The translations under genes were made by a program, and so were the position numbers. The notes beneath the pieces are model-generated. The model was given only the letters and a program-made list of their open reading frames with translations, was not told where the DNA came from and searched no databases. A stretch of 64,000 bases of DNA from JBGTSJ01 sp041940305. GTDB taxonomy: Bacteria > Planctomycetota > Planctomycetia > Planctomycetales > Planctomycetaceae. The DNA lies in assembly GCA_041940305.1 (NCBI GenBank), contig JBGTSJ010000021.1:1-64000 (forward strand), given 5' to 3'. Shown here piece after piece: positions 9,464-17,349 of the stretch (the first letter of the stretch is position 1; each line of letters begins with the position of its first letter).

Positions 9464-9821
9464 TGCCACCCGCGGCAATACCGTTGCGTTCGGCGATTTC
9501 GGTCTGCAGTCGCTGCAGCCCGGACACATCAGTGCGAACACGATTGAAGCCTGCCGGATCGCTGCGAACCAGTACATTCGCGGGGACGGAAAGCTTTATA
9601 TTCGCATTTTTCCGAACAAGCCGGTCACCGCGCGGCCTCTTGAGACACGTATGGGCACGGGCAAGGGCGAACCGGACCACTGGGTCGCGGTCGTCAAGCC
9701 CGGGACCGTGCTGTTTGAGATTGCCGGAGCGAACCGGGAGGCGGCGCGCGACTGCTTCAATCGCGTCGCGCACAAGCTGCCGCTGAAGGTGCGGATGGTC
9801 GAACGTCGGCCGGGGGCGTAA
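9402..9821 (+). CDS. rplP: 50S ribosomal protein L16
   Basis: L16 organises the A-site and binds the tRNA elbow. The 139-residue product (usual about 137) starts MALMPKRVKHRKSQRGRIRG, with GDFGLQSLQPGHISANTIEACRIA following (quoted in part) and IFPNKPVTARPLETRMGTGKG, all diagnostic. Start choices are the ATGs at 9402 and 9411; both lie inside rpsC in another frame. MLQPKR-type N-termini in the family fit either. Translational coupling to rpsC is likely. Confidence 0.96.
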   Translation: MALMPKRVKHRKSQRGRIRGNATRGNTVAFGDFGLQSLQPGHISANTIEACRIAANQYIRGDGKLYIRIFPNKPVTARPLETRMGTGKGEPDHWVAVVKPGTVLFEIAGANREAARDCFNRVAHKLPLKVRMVERRPGA

Positions 9822-9902
9822 CGCAGACAACAAGAACCCTTTGGTTTCTGCAAGAGAAGCCGGGTTTCTGAGAGACGACGAGACACGGTACAGACACCCA
9901 CC

Positions 9903-10118
9903 ATGAGCGCCGCTTCCGAACTCCGCGAGATGAACGACGAGCAGCTGCAGTTCGCCATGAATGAGGCGAAGCAGGAGTTGTTCCGTCTGAGGTTTCAGGC
10001 GTCGACCGAGAAGCTGGACGCGCCGAGCAACCTGAAGAGACTGCGCCGCGAGATCGCCCGCATCCGCACCCTCCAGCGGGAGCGGGAACTCGGCCTCAAG
10101 CGAACCGCCTCCAAATAG
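9903..10118 (+). CDS. rpmC: 50S ribosomal protein L29
   Basis: L29 is a small two-helix protein near the tunnel exit. The 71 residues show ELREMNDEQLQFAMNEAKQE, LFRLRFQASTEKLDAPS and the closing helix KRLRREIARIRTLQRER, the family pattern at the usual length of 60-70. The start ATG is at 9903. The 81-nt spacer after rplP has a direct repeat of GGTTTCTG (9843-9850, 9863-9870) around AGAAGCCGGGTTTCT, a short imperfect palindrome. Confidence 0.95.
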   Translation: MSAASELREMNDEQLQFAMNEAKQELFRLRFQASTEKLDAPSNLKRLRREIARIRTLQRERELGLKRTASK

Positions 10119-10126
10119 CAGCAGCT

Positions 10127-10155
10127 GTTTCGCCGCGACCCGCCAGTGGAGCGCG
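10127..10155 (+). repeat. Leader element copy 2, upstream of rpsQ
   Basis: GTTTC followed by GCCGCGACCCGCCAGTGGAG and CGCG; two substitutions from the copy at 8696-8724. It lies in the rpmC-rpsQ spacer. Confidence 0.8.
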
Positions 10156-10210
10156 GCCCACACCAGACACACCGAACCACAGCGACGCGAGCCCGCACCA
10201 CACCACGCCC

Positions 10211-10516
10211 ATGCGACGAACGCTCATCGGCACAGTCACGCGAGACAAGACGGCGAAGACCCGCCGGGTCGAGGTCTCGCGACAGTACGCGCATCCCAAG
10301 TACGGCAAGATCGTGCACGACCGCACCATTTGTCACGTGCACGATGAGAACAACGAGTCCCGTGCCGGCGACCAGGTCGAGATCGCCGAATCTCGTCCCC
10401 GTTCGCGGCTGAAGCGCTGGGAGCTGGTGCGGGTTGTCCGCGCAGCCAGCGGGGCCGAAGTCGCGGCGGCGGCGAACCCGGTGGATCAGCCCGAGAGCGA
10501 GGCGCGCGAGGAATAG
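10211..10516 (+). CDS. rpsQ: 30S ribosomal protein S17
   Basis: S17 binds helix 11 of 16S rRNA early in assembly. The 101-residue product has MRRTLIGTVTRDKTAKTRRV at its start, SRQYAHPKYGKIVHDRTICHVHDENN and the GDQVEIAESRPRSRLKRWELV block (quoted in part). It has a C-terminal tail of about 15 extra residues rich in Ala and Glu. It is followed by rplN only 2 nt after its stop, so the two are probably translationally coupled. Confidence 0.97.
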   Translation: MRRTLIGTVTRDKTAKTRRVEVSRQYAHPKYGKIVHDRTICHVHDENNESRAGDQVEIAESRPRSRLKRWELVRVVRAASGAEVAAAANPVDQPESEAREE

Positions 10517-10518
10517 TC

Positions 10519-10893
10519 ATGATCCAGATGCAAACCATTGTGGACGTCGCCGACAATTCCGGCGCGAAGACGGCCCGCTGCATTCGCGTGCTGGGCGGCA
10601 CGCATCGGCGCACCGCCGGTCTGGGAGACGTCGTCGTCGTCAGCGTCCAGAAGGCGATCCCCGGCGCGCCGGATCCGGTCCGCAAGGGAAAGGTCACCAA
10701 GGGGGTGATCGTGCGGACCCGCAAGGCGACGCGCCGGTCCGACGGCAGCTACGTTAAGTTCGATAAGAACGCGATTGTGCTGATCGACGGGGAAGGGGAG
10801 CCGCGGGGGACGCGCATTTTCGGGGCGGTGGCCCGCGAACTGCGCGACCGGCGGTACATGAAGATTGTCAGCCTGGCGAACGAGGTGGTTTGA
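10519..10893 (+). CDS. rplN: 50S ribosomal protein L14
   Basis: L14 forms intersubunit bridges. The 124 residues (usual 122) start MIQMQTIVDVADNSGAKTAR and contain GDVVVVSVQKAIPG, KGVIVRTRKATRRSDGSYVK and FDKNAIVLI, then RGTRIFGAVARELRDRRYMKI at the end (quoted in part). It lies 2 nt after rpsQ and 3 nt before rplX, a tightly coupled trio that contrasts with the long repeat-filled spacers elsewhere in the cluster. Confidence 0.98.
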   Translation: MIQMQTIVDVADNSGAKTARCIRVLGGTHRRTAGLGDVVVVSVQKAIPGAPDPVRKGKVTKGVIVRTRKATRRSDGSYVKFDKNAIVLIDGEGEPRGTRIFGAVARELRDRRYMKIVSLANEVV

Positions 10894-10896
10894 GCC

Positions 10897-11271
10897 ATGA
10901 AGATCAAGAAGGGGGACATGGTGAAGATCATCTCCGGCCGCGTCGCGGCGGAGACGCCTCCCACCGAACAGCCCGCGCGGCGCGTCACCGAAGTGCTCGA
11001 CGGCGGGCGGAAGGTGGTCGTCGAAGGGGTGAATCTCGTCTACAAGCACGTCCGCCGCGGGCACCCCAAGAGCCCGCAGGGGGGGCGACTGCGGCTGGAA
11101 CTGCCCATCAGTTCGTCCAACGTGCAGTACTTCTGCCCTTCGTGCGACCGGCTGTCCCGGCTGGGATACCGTTACACCGATGATGGCGCCAAGGAGCGCT
11201 ACTGCAAGCACAAGGACTGCGGAGCTTCGGCCGGACAGATCAGCCCGCCGCGGCCGCAATACGCGAAATAA
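10897..11271 (+). CDS. rplX: 50S ribosomal protein L24 with C-terminal Cys cluster
   Basis: L24 initiates large-subunit assembly. The N-terminal KOW-type part (MKIKKGDMVKIISGR) and VEGVNLVYKHVRRG are typical. The C-terminal half carries CPSC near residue 75 and CKHKDC near residue 107, a four-Cys arrangement that could bind zinc; many L24 proteins have a shorter or Cys-free tail. Length is 124 (usual 100-115). It lies 3 nt after rplN and is followed by rplE behind a leader repeat. Confidence 0.95.
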   Translation: MKIKKGDMVKIISGRVAAETPPTEQPARRVTEVLDGGRKVVVEGVNLVYKHVRRGHPKSPQGGRLRLELPISSSNVQYFCPSCDRLSRLGYRYTDDGAKERYCKHKDCGASAGQISPPRPQYAK

Positions 11272-11299
11272 ATCACTCGGACCAGCACCCAGGCATTCC

Positions 11300-11327
11300 G
11301 TTTAGCCGCGACTCGCAGAGGAGCGCG
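11300..11327 (+). repeat. Leader element copy 3, upstream of rplE
   Basis: GTTTAGCCGCGACTCGCAGA followed by GGAGCGCG; one base shorter than the copies at 8696 and 10127. Its AGAGGAG lies 12 nt before the rplE ATG at 11336 and could act as a distant ribosome binding site. Confidence 0.75.
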
Positions 11328-11335
11328 CCCCCGAC

Positions 11336-11887
11336 ATGGCCAGACTGCAAGAACGATACAACAAGGAGATCCTGGCTGAGCTCGCGAAGGAGCTGGGCCG
11401 GGACAACCCGCACGCCCTCCCGAAGCTGACGAAGATCGTCGTGAGCATGGGAGTGGGACGGGCCATCCAGGACTCCAAGATCCTCGACGACGCGGTCGAG
11501 ACGCTGACCGTGATCACCGGACAGAAGCCGGTCGTCACGCGGTCGCGCCGGTCGATTTCGCAGTTCAAGCTGCGCGAGGGAATGCCCGTCGGCTGCGCCG
11601 TGACGCTGCGTGGCCAGCGGATGTACGAGTTCCTCGACCGGCTGATCACGCTCGTGCTGCCGCGAGTCCGTGATTTCCGGGGACTCAGCCCCAAGGCGTT
11701 CGATGGCAATGGCAACTACAGCCTGGGTCTGGGCGAGCAGATGGTCTTCCCGGAGATCAATGCTGACAAAGTCAAGCACGTGCACGGGATGAACATCGCC
11801 ATCGTCACCACGACGCGCGACGACGACGAGGGTCGCACGCTGCTGCGGGCGTTCGGAATGCCGTTCCAGAAGGAACTGTCGGCGTAA
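11336..11887 (+). CDS. rplE: 50S ribosomal protein L5
   Basis: L5 binds 5S rRNA in the central protuberance. The 183 residues (usual about 180) show MARLQERYNKEILAELAKEL, PKLTKIVVSMGVGRAI, VITGQKPVVTRSRRSISQFKLREG (quoted in part), RVRDFRGL and the C-terminal MNIAIVTTTRDDDEGRTLLRAFGMPF. The downstream spacer (11888-12065) has facing phrases such as GGACACCG (11891-11898) and its complement CGGTGTCC (12019-12026). Confidence 0.97.
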   Translation: MARLQERYNKEILAELAKELGRDNPHALPKLTKIVVSMGVGRAIQDSKILDDAVETLTVITGQKPVVTRSRRSISQFKLREGMPVGCAVTLRGQRMYEFLDRLITLVLPRVRDFRGLSPKAFDGNGNYSLGLGEQMVFPEINADKVKHVHGMNIAIVTTTRDDDEGRTLLRAFGMPFQKELSA

Positions 11888-12065
11888 GGCGGACACCGAG
11901 ACACAAGGGTGCAGAGACACGCAACGAAGTTCACGATCTATCACAGCGAATCGAGGACGCGAGCAGAGAGCAGACAATCCGACAAGCGTGGATCAATCGG
12001 TGATTCTGCGTGCGTCCCGGTGTCCTCCGTGGCTCTGTGTTAGACTTACCGCGACGAGTAACGAG

Positions 12066-12251
12066 ATGGCCAGTAAATCCAAGATCGCCAAGGCGAACCG
12101 GACCCCGAAGTTCAGCTCCCGAAAGGAGCGGCGCTGCCAGCTGTGCGGCCGGCCGCGTGCCGTCTACCGTAAGTTCACGGCCTGCCGCATCTGTTTCCGC
12201 AACCTGTGCCTGGACGGCCTGGTCCCCGGAGCCAAGAAGGCGAGCTGGTGA
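12066..12251 (+). CDS. rpsN: 30S ribosomal protein S14, zinc-binding short form
   Basis: S14 is a small-subunit head protein. The 61-residue product is the short, zinc-binding type: CQLC at about residue 24 and CRIC at about residue 39 form the ribbon, followed by FRNLCLDGLVPGAKKASW. The ATG at 12066 gives MASKSKIAKANRTPKF; the frame is open upstream to 11988 but that part does not resemble S14. It sits between rplE and rpsH as in the spc operon. Confidence 0.96.
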   Translation: MASKSKIAKANRTPKFSSRKERRCQLCGRPRAVYRKFTACRICFRNLCLDGLVPGAKKASW

Positions 12252-12259
12252 GGGAAGGC

Positions 12260-12329
12260 ATTGGTCACTCGTCAATGGCCATTTCTCAATGGCTCATGAC
12301 AGTTGACCAATGACCATTGACGATTGACC
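12260..12329. repeat. Ten in-phase heptads forming an inverted repeat between rpsN and rpsH
   Basis: Units ATTGGTC, ACTCGTC, AATGGCC, ATTTCTC, AATGGCT, CATGACA, GTTGACC, AATGACC, ATTGACG, ATTGACC run without losing the 7-nt phase. GGTCACTCGTCAATGG at 12263-12278 pairs with CCATTGACGATTGACC at 12314-12329 with a single mismatch. Confidence 0.9.
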
Positions 12330-12370
12330 GATCCAGACGCCGTACACGATCCCACGACAAAATCCCTGCC

Positions 12371-12766
12371 ATGATGACCGACCCTGTTGCCGATATGCTG
12401 ACGCGGATCCGCAATGCGCTGCTGATTGAGCGGCCGTTTGTGGATATTCCGCTGTCGAAGCTGAAGGTCGGCATTGCCGAGGCCCTGCAGCGAGAAGGTT
12501 ATATCTGGGACTTCGAGACGATCGAGCAGGCGCCCCAGAACGTGCTGCGGTTGAACCTGAAGTACGGTCCCAACGGCGAGCGGGTGATCCAGAGCATTCG
12601 CCGCATCAGCAAGCCCGGCCGGCGGGTGTACCTGCAGGTCCGCAAGTCGCAGCCCGTGCGGCAGGGGCTGGGAGTGACGATCCTGTCCACGAATCAGGGA
12701 GTGCTCAGCAACCGCGAGGCCGAGTCGAAGCATGTTGGCGGCGAAGTGCTGTGTGAAGTGTGGTAA
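12371..12766 (+). CDS. rpsH: 30S ribosomal protein S8
   Basis: S8 is a primary 16S rRNA binder. The 131-residue product shows DPVADMLTRIRNALL, a short beta region with RVIQSIRRISKPGRRVYLQV, and the closing GLGVTILSTNQGVLSNREAE block with HVGGEVLCEVW at the end. Start codons are adjacent ATGs at 12371 and 12374; either gives a normal length of 130-131. Upstream is the heptad repeat hairpin. Confidence 0.97.
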   Translation: MMTDPVADMLTRIRNALLIERPFVDIPLSKLKVGIAEALQREGYIWDFETIEQAPQNVLRLNLKYGPNGERVIQSIRRISKPGRRVYLQVRKSQPVRQGLGVTILSTNQGVLSNREAESKHVGGEVLCEVW

Positions 12767-12816
12767 CGATGACGACCGGCCGGAATTCGGCCGCTGCATG
12801 ATCTGCGAGTTGAACC

Positions 12817-13365
12817 ATGTCCCGTATCGGTAAGAAGCCCATTCCGGTCGCCGCCGGTGTTGACGTCGCGGTCAACGACGGCGAAGTCCGGGTTAAAGGT
12901 CCGCAGGGGGAGCTGTCATTCCGCCATCATCCTGAAATGGATGTGAAGTGGAACGGCGACGCCCGCGAAATCGTCGTTGAGCGTCCGGACGATCAACCCG
13001 AACACCGCGCCCTGCACGGCCTGACGCGCGCCCTCGTCGCCAACATGGTCGAAGGGGTCCAGAAGCCCTACGAGAAGCAGCTGGAGATCCAGGGGGTCGG
13101 CTACCAGGCGTCCCTTAACGGGCAGACGCTTTCGCTGCAGGTCGGATTCGCGAACACGATCAAGCTGCAGGTGCCGAAGGTCGTCAAGTGCGAGCTGCCG
13201 TCTCCGACGCAGATCAACCTCAAGAGCATCGACAAGCACGCCGTCGGCCAGTTTGCGGCCAATATCCGCCGTGTCCGTCCGGTTGAACCATACAAGGGTA
13301 AAGGGATCCGCTATCTCGGCGAGCAGATCAAGCGGAAGGCCGGAAAGGCGTTCGCCAGCGGCTGA
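12817..13365 (+). CDS. rplF: 50S ribosomal protein L6
   Basis: L6 lies near the factor-binding site. The 182 residues (usual 177-180) start MSRIGKKPIPVAAGVDV and contain VRVKGPQGELSF, ALHGLTRALVANMVEGV, the GVGYQASLNGQTLSLQVGFA repeat and the C-terminal signature YKGKGIRYLGEQIKRKAGKA. It follows rpsH by 50 nt and precedes rplR. Confidence 0.98.
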   Translation: MSRIGKKPIPVAAGVDVAVNDGEVRVKGPQGELSFRHHPEMDVKWNGDAREIVVERPDDQPEHRALHGLTRALVANMVEGVQKPYEKQLEIQGVGYQASLNGQTLSLQVGFANTIKLQVPKVVKCELPSPTQINLKSIDKHAVGQFAANIRRVRPVEPYKGKGIRYLGEQIKRKAGKAFASG

Positions 13366-13389
13366 TACCGATTCGCGTTCGCAGCGGAC

Positions 13390-13406
13390 GGCACACGGAG
13401 TGTGCC
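13390..13406. repeat. Small perfect hairpin between rplF and rplR
   Basis: GGCACAC (13390-13396), loop GGA, GTGTGCC (13400-13406). No T tract follows. A related GGCAC-type hairpin is found at 37710-37731, which suggests a dispersed intergenic element. Confidence 0.6.
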
Positions 13407-13495
13407 TGCGACTTTGGGGGTCCGGCTTCGGCGAGTTGACGGAATTGGAGCGGCACCACAGAATTCAGGGCCTTCGGGCCGCATGAGACGTAGTC

Positions 13496-13861
13496 ATGAA
13501 ACTGATCAAACGCATCCAGAAGCAGCGCGAACGTCGGGCCTACCGGGTGAGGAACCGGTCGCGGGCGACCGGCCGCGTCCGGCTGTCGGTGTTCCGCAGC
13601 AACAAGCACATCTACGCCCAGATCGTGGACGACGCTTCCGGAAAGACCCTGGCCGCAGCCAGCACAGTGGAGAAGGAGTTCGGCGGCGCCGGGAAGCCCG
13701 GTGGGGCGAAGGCCGACGCCGAGCGGATTGGCGAGGCGATCGGAAAGCGAGCCGCCGCAGCGGGGATTACCGAGGTGACGTTCGACCGCGGCAGCTACCG
13801 GTACCACGGGCGTATTGCCGCTTTGGCCGATGCCGCCCGCAAGGCGGGACTCCAGTTCTAA
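13496..13861 (+). CDS. rplR: 50S ribosomal protein L18
   Basis: L18 binds 5S rRNA. The 121-residue product (usual 117-122) has the basic N-terminus KRIQKQRERRAYRVRNR, RLSVFRSNKHIYAQIVDDAS, and the C-terminal FDRGSYRYHGRIAALADAAR block with GLQF at the end. The start ATG at 13496 is in the usual place for the family. It is followed by rpsE. Confidence 0.97.
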   Translation: MKLIKRIQKQRERRAYRVRNRSRATGRVRLSVFRSNKHIYAQIVDDASGKTLAAASTVEKEFGGAGKPGGAKADAERIGEAIGKRAAAAGITEVTFDRGSYRYHGRIAALADAARKAGLQF

Positions 13862-13912
13862 GCCGATCGACGACCAGACGAACAATTAACTAACCAACGC
13901 GGAGCAAGTCGC

Positions 13913-14392
13913 GTGGCACACGAAGGTCAGGGAACAGCGCCGGAGCGGGTCGTCCAGATCCGCCGTTGCGCATGCGTGGTAAAGGGTGGCCGGCGGTTCA
14001 GCTTCGCGGCCCTTGTGGTTGTCGGCGACGAGCGCGGCCGGGTGGGCTACGGCTACGGCAAGGCGACGGAGGTTCCGATCGCCGTCGAGAAGGCGAAGTC
14101 GCAGGCGAATCGCAAGCTGTCCGAGATTCACCTGCAAGGCACCACGATTCCGCACCAGGTGATCGGCCGCTTCGGCGCCTCCAAGGTGCTGCTGATGCCC
14201 GCCAGTCCCGGAACCGGGATTATCGCCGGCGCCACGGTGCGGTCGGTCGTCGAGTCGGCCGGCATCCGTGACATTCTGACCAAGAGCCGCGGCTCGAATA
14301 ACCCGGTCAACCTGGTGAAGGCCACGATCAACGCACTGTCGAAACTGCGGACGCGCGAGGACATCGCCCGGCTGCGAGGAGTGGAAGTCTGA
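13913..14392 (+). CDS. rpsE: 30S ribosomal protein S5
   Basis: S5 lies at the mRNA entry site and affects decoding fidelity. The 159 residues include the N-terminal double-stranded RNA-binding part (VVKGGRRFSFAALVVVGD, GRVGYGYGKATEVP) and the C-terminal domain (GTGIIAGATVRSVVESAGI, SNNPVNLVKATINAL). The start is GTG at 13913, with GGAG at 13901-13904. Its stop overlaps the rplO start (TGATG), leaving no place for rpmD, which usually lies here. Confidence 0.97.
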   Translation: MAHEGQGTAPERVVQIRRCACVVKGGRRFSFAALVVVGDERGRVGYGYGKATEVPIAVEKAKSQANRKLSEIHLQGTTIPHQVIGRFGASKVLLMPASPGTGIIAGATVRSVVESAGIRDILTKSRGSNNPVNLVKATINALSKLRTREDIARLRGVEV

Positions 14393-14844
14393 TGATTCTC
14401 AGCGACGTACATCAGGGCGTGCACAAGCGGAAGAAGCCAAAGCGGATCGGCCGCGGCATCGGTTCCGGCCACGGCAAGACCGCCGGCCGCGGCCATAAAG
14501 GCGCCGGCAGCCGCCGGGGATATCAGTCCCGGCGGGGCTTCGCGGGGGGGCAGATGCCGCTGGCGCGGTTGATTGCCAAGCGAGGATTTAATAATAACCA
14601 GTTCGCGACGAAGGTCCTGGAGATCAACGTTGCGGCACTGGAGGAGAAATTCGACAGCGGCGCGGAAGTGACCCCCGAATCGCTGAAGGAGATCGGGCTG
14701 GCCAAGGGCCGGTTCGACGTGATCAAGGTCCTCGGCAACGGCGACCTGAATAAGAAGCTGTCGGTCCGGGCGCACCGGTTTTCGAAGTCGGCCGAGGAGA
14801 AGATTGCGGCCGCCGGCGGAACGGTCGAGCGGATCGTTTCGTAG
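14392..14844 (+). CDS. rplO: 50S ribosomal protein L15
   Basis: L15 is a late-assembly large-subunit protein. The 150-residue product (usual about 145) shows KRKKPKRIGRGIGSGHGKTA, GRGHKGAGSRRG, the GGQMPLARLIAKRGF block and the C-terminal VRAHRFSKSAEEKIAAAGGT motif. Its ATG shares one base with the rpsE stop, so the two are translationally coupled. It is followed by secY after 167 nt. Confidence 0.97.
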   Translation: MILSDVHQGVHKRKKPKRIGRGIGSGHGKTAGRGHKGAGSRRGYQSRRGFAGGQMPLARLIAKRGFNNNQFATKVLEINVAALEEKFDSGAEVTPESLKEIGLAKGRFDVIKVLGNGDLNKKLSVRAHRFSKSAEEKIAAAGGTVERIVS

Positions 14845-15011
14845 GCGCGTCGGCGGGCGATTTGTCCGCCTCAATCGAGCGACAAGGAGATGGACTTGGA
14901 GGTCCGTCCCACACAATAGGGTCTTGTTCGCGGCCGCCGGCGGAAGCCGCGCTCCGGCGCGATGCCACCCGCCCTCCCGTGCAGGACGTCCGGGCGTAAG
15001 GACTGCGGCGC

Positions 15012-16403
15012 ATGTTTTCACGACTGGTCTCGATCCTGCGAATCCCCGAGCTGCGCAACAAGATCATCCTCACGCTGATCTTGCTTGCGGTCTATCGGAT
15101 GGGGTTCGCCATTCCGCTCCCGTTCGTCGATCAGACGCAGTTCGGGGAGGTCGTCAAGAAGCTCTCGCAGCAGCAGGGGAGCTTCGGGCAGGCGATGCAG
15201 GTGGTGGCGCTGTTCTCAGCGTCGGACCTGGGCAACGCGACGATCTTCGGGCTGGGGATCATGCCGTATATTTCGGCATCGATCATCTTCCAGCTGCTGG
15301 GTACGGTCTACCCCCCGCTCGAGCAGCTGCAGAAGGAAGGGGAAGCGGGCCGCAAGAAGATCAACGAGTGGACGCGTTACGCGACCGTCGTGATCTGCCT
15401 GTTCCAGAGCTATTTCTGGATTCGCATGCTCCGCGGCGGCCTCGGGACCGGCACGGGCGGCCTGATCATGGCCGAGTACGATACGTTCTTCTTTCACATC
15501 GTCGGCACGATCACCATGACGGCGGGGACGATCCTGCTGATGTGGATTGGCGAGCAGATCGACGAATACGGCATCGGCAATGGCATCAGCCTGCTCATCA
15601 TGGCGGGTATTATGGCCCGGATGCCGAGCGCCGGCTGGCAGCTGCTGCAGCCCGCGTTTCGCGGCGGCGGCTCGCCCGATATCAGCCTCGGCAGCGAGGC
15701 GGGCATCGACAAGCTGTTGCTGCTCGGGTTTCTGTTCGTCGGGGTGATCGTTGCGGTCATCGCCATCACGCATGCCCAGCGGCGGATTCCGATCCAGAGC
15801 GCCAAGCATGTCCGCGGCCGCCGAGTGATGGGGGGGCAGCGGCAGTTCCTCCCGCTCCGCGTCAATCAGGCCGGCGTGATGCCCATCATCTTCGCCTCCA
15901 GCCTGCTGATGTTCCCGATGTTCGGTTTCGCCTGGCTGGCCCGGACGTTCGTTGATTCGTGGGCCGGTCCGTATCTGACCGACCTCGCGGCGATCTTCAG
16001 CGGCAGCGGCCGCGGGTTCATCTATAACCTCTGTTACGTCGGGTTGATCTACTTCTTCTGCTACTTCTGGACGGCCATCACATTCAATCCCAAGGACATG
16101 GCCGATAACTTGAAGGATTACGGCAGCTTCGTGCCGGGATACCGCCCGGGCAGCCGGACTGCCGAGTATCTTGAGAATGTGATGACGCGGATTACGTATG
16201 TCGGGGCGGGGTTCCTGGCGATCGTGGCCATCATTCCGACGGTGATCGCGACCAGCATGAATATTTCGTACCTCATTGCCAGTTTCTACGGGGGCACGGG
16301 GCTGCTGATCGTGGTCTCGGTCTGCCTGGACCTGGTGCAGAAAATCGACAGTCACCTGGTGATGCGCAACAAGCCGGGCCTGCTCGAGACCGAGGCGCGC
16401 TAG
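15012..16403 (+). CDS. secY: Protein translocase subunit SecY
   Basis: SecY is the channel of the general secretion machinery in the inner membrane. The 463-residue product has ten hydrophobic segments and the family signatures: FGLGIMPYISASIIFQLLG (residues about 77-95), PPLEQLQKEGEAGRKKINEW and the cytosolic loop with PIQSAKHVRGRRVMGGQRQFLPLRVNQAGVMPIIF (quoted in two parts). A periplasmic stretch rich in Gly (GSGRGFIYN) precedes segment 8. The start ATG at 15012 gives MFSRLVSILRIPELRNKI, as in other SecY proteins. The next gene is map; adk is not present. Confidence 0.97.
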   Translation: MFSRLVSILRIPELRNKIILTLILLAVYRMGFAIPLPFVDQTQFGEVVKKLSQQQGSFGQAMQVVALFSASDLGNATIFGLGIMPYISASIIFQLLGTVYPPLEQLQKEGEAGRKKINEWTRYATVVICLFQSYFWIRMLRGGLGTGTGGLIMAEYDTFFFHIVGTITMTAGTILLMWIGEQIDEYGIGNGISLLIMAGIMARMPSAGWQLLQPAFRGGGSPDISLGSEAGIDKLLLLGFLFVGVIVAVIAITHAQRRIPIQSAKHVRGRRVMGGQRQFLPLRVNQAGVMPIIFASSLLMFPMFGFAWLARTFVDSWAGPYLTDLAAIFSGSGRGFIYNLCYVGLIYFFCYFWTAITFNPKDMADNLKDYGSFVPGYRPGSRTAEYLENVMTRITYVGAGFLAIVAIIPTVIATSMNISYLIASFYGGTGLLIVVSVCLDLVQKIDSHLVMRNKPGLLETEAR

Positions 16404-16418
16404 CGGGACTGATGAAGG

Positions 16419-16536
16419 GGCCGCGGATGACGCGGATTCAGGCGGTTTCCTTCGGTTACGCGTGCGGCAACTTCGATCTGGACTCCGCACTTTCGAGAAT
16501 CTGCGTACGTCCGCCTGATCCGCGTCGTCTGCGGCC
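16419..16536. repeat. Long inverted repeat between secY and map
   Basis: The left arm at 16419-16445 (GGCCGCGGATGACGCGGATT, then CAGGCGG) pairs with the right arm at 16511-16536 (CCGCCTGATCCGCGTCGTCT, then GCGGCC). There are two substitutions and one bulge over about 26 bp. The loop is about 65 nt. It lies 16 nt after the secY stop and ends 40 nt before the map start. Confidence 0.8.
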
Positions 16537-16575
16537 TCCCTATTTCACCGCCGGCAGCGGAACGGAATTAAGATT

Positions 16576-17349
16576 GTGATCACGCTCAAGAGTCGTCGCG
16601 AAATTGAGCGGATGCGGGCGGCTGGAGAGGTGGTCGTGGAGGCGCATCGTCTGGTGCGCAGTCTGATCAGGCCCGGGATCACCACGGGCGAGATCGACGC
16701 CGCGGTGGACGCGCTCTTCGCGCGCCGTGAGGCGATTCCGTTGTTCAAAGGTTTCCCGGGGGACGTGCCGTTCCCTGCGTCGACCTGCATCAGCGTGAAT
16801 CACCAGGTCGTGCACGGGATTCCGGGGGAGTACCGGCTGAAGGAGGGAGACATTGTCAGCGTGGACACGGGCGCCAAGATCGGCGGCTGGTGCGGGGACG
16901 CGGCGTGGACGTACGCCGTGGGCGAAGTGGACGACGAGAAGCGTCGTCTGATGGAGGCCGGCGAGCGAATTCTCGATGTCGCCATCGAAGCGTTCGGAAG
17001 CGAGAAGCGCTGGTCGGGGGTGGCGCGGAGAATGATGCGGGAGGCCAAGTCGTCGGGATTCAGTCTGGTCGAGCAGTTCGTCGGTCACGGGATCGGCCGA
17101 GAGATGCACGAGCCGCCGCAGGTTCCCAACTACACCAACGCCGACCTGCGGAAGGAAGACTTTGAACTCAAGCCGGGCCTGGTGTTGGCGATCGAGCCGA
17201 TGGTCAATGCGGGGACCGAAGAGATCAAGATCCTGTCCGACAAGTGGACGGCAGTGACGCTCGACGGGCGTCCAAGCGTGCACTACGAGCATACTGTGGC
17301 GCTGACGGCGGAGGGACCGGTGCGCTTGACCGAGGGGGTTGGCTCGTGA
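16576..17349 (+). CDS. map: Methionine aminopeptidase, type I
   Basis: It removes the initiator Met from nascent proteins, using two metal ions. The 257-residue product has the type I layout. The His of STCISVNHQVVHG, Asp ligands in VDTGAKIGGWCGDAAW, His in VGHGIGREMHEPPQVPNY, and Glu ligands in LAIEPMV and HYEHTVAL are all in place. The start is GTG at 16576 (MITLKSRREIERMR). It lies in the usual secY-adk-map-infA-rpmJ position, but adk and infA are missing. Confidence 0.96.
   Translation: MITLKSRREIERMRAAGEVVVEAHRLVRSLIRPGITTGEIDAAVDALFARREAIPLFKGFPGDVPFPASTCISVNHQVVHGIPGEYRLKEGDIVSVDTGAKIGGWCGDAAWTYAVGEVDDEKRRLMEAGERILDVAIEAFGSEKRWSGVARRMMREAKSSGFSLVEQFVGHGIGREMHEPPQVPNYTNADLRKEDFELKPGLVLAIEPMVNAGTEEIKILSDKWTAVTLDGRPSVHYEHTVALTAEGPVRLTEGVGS

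Noticed and set aside
14804..15955. A 383-codon + strand frame overlapping secY
   Set aside because: It is an out-of-frame shadow of secY, rich in Arg, Ala and Asp, with no membrane segments.
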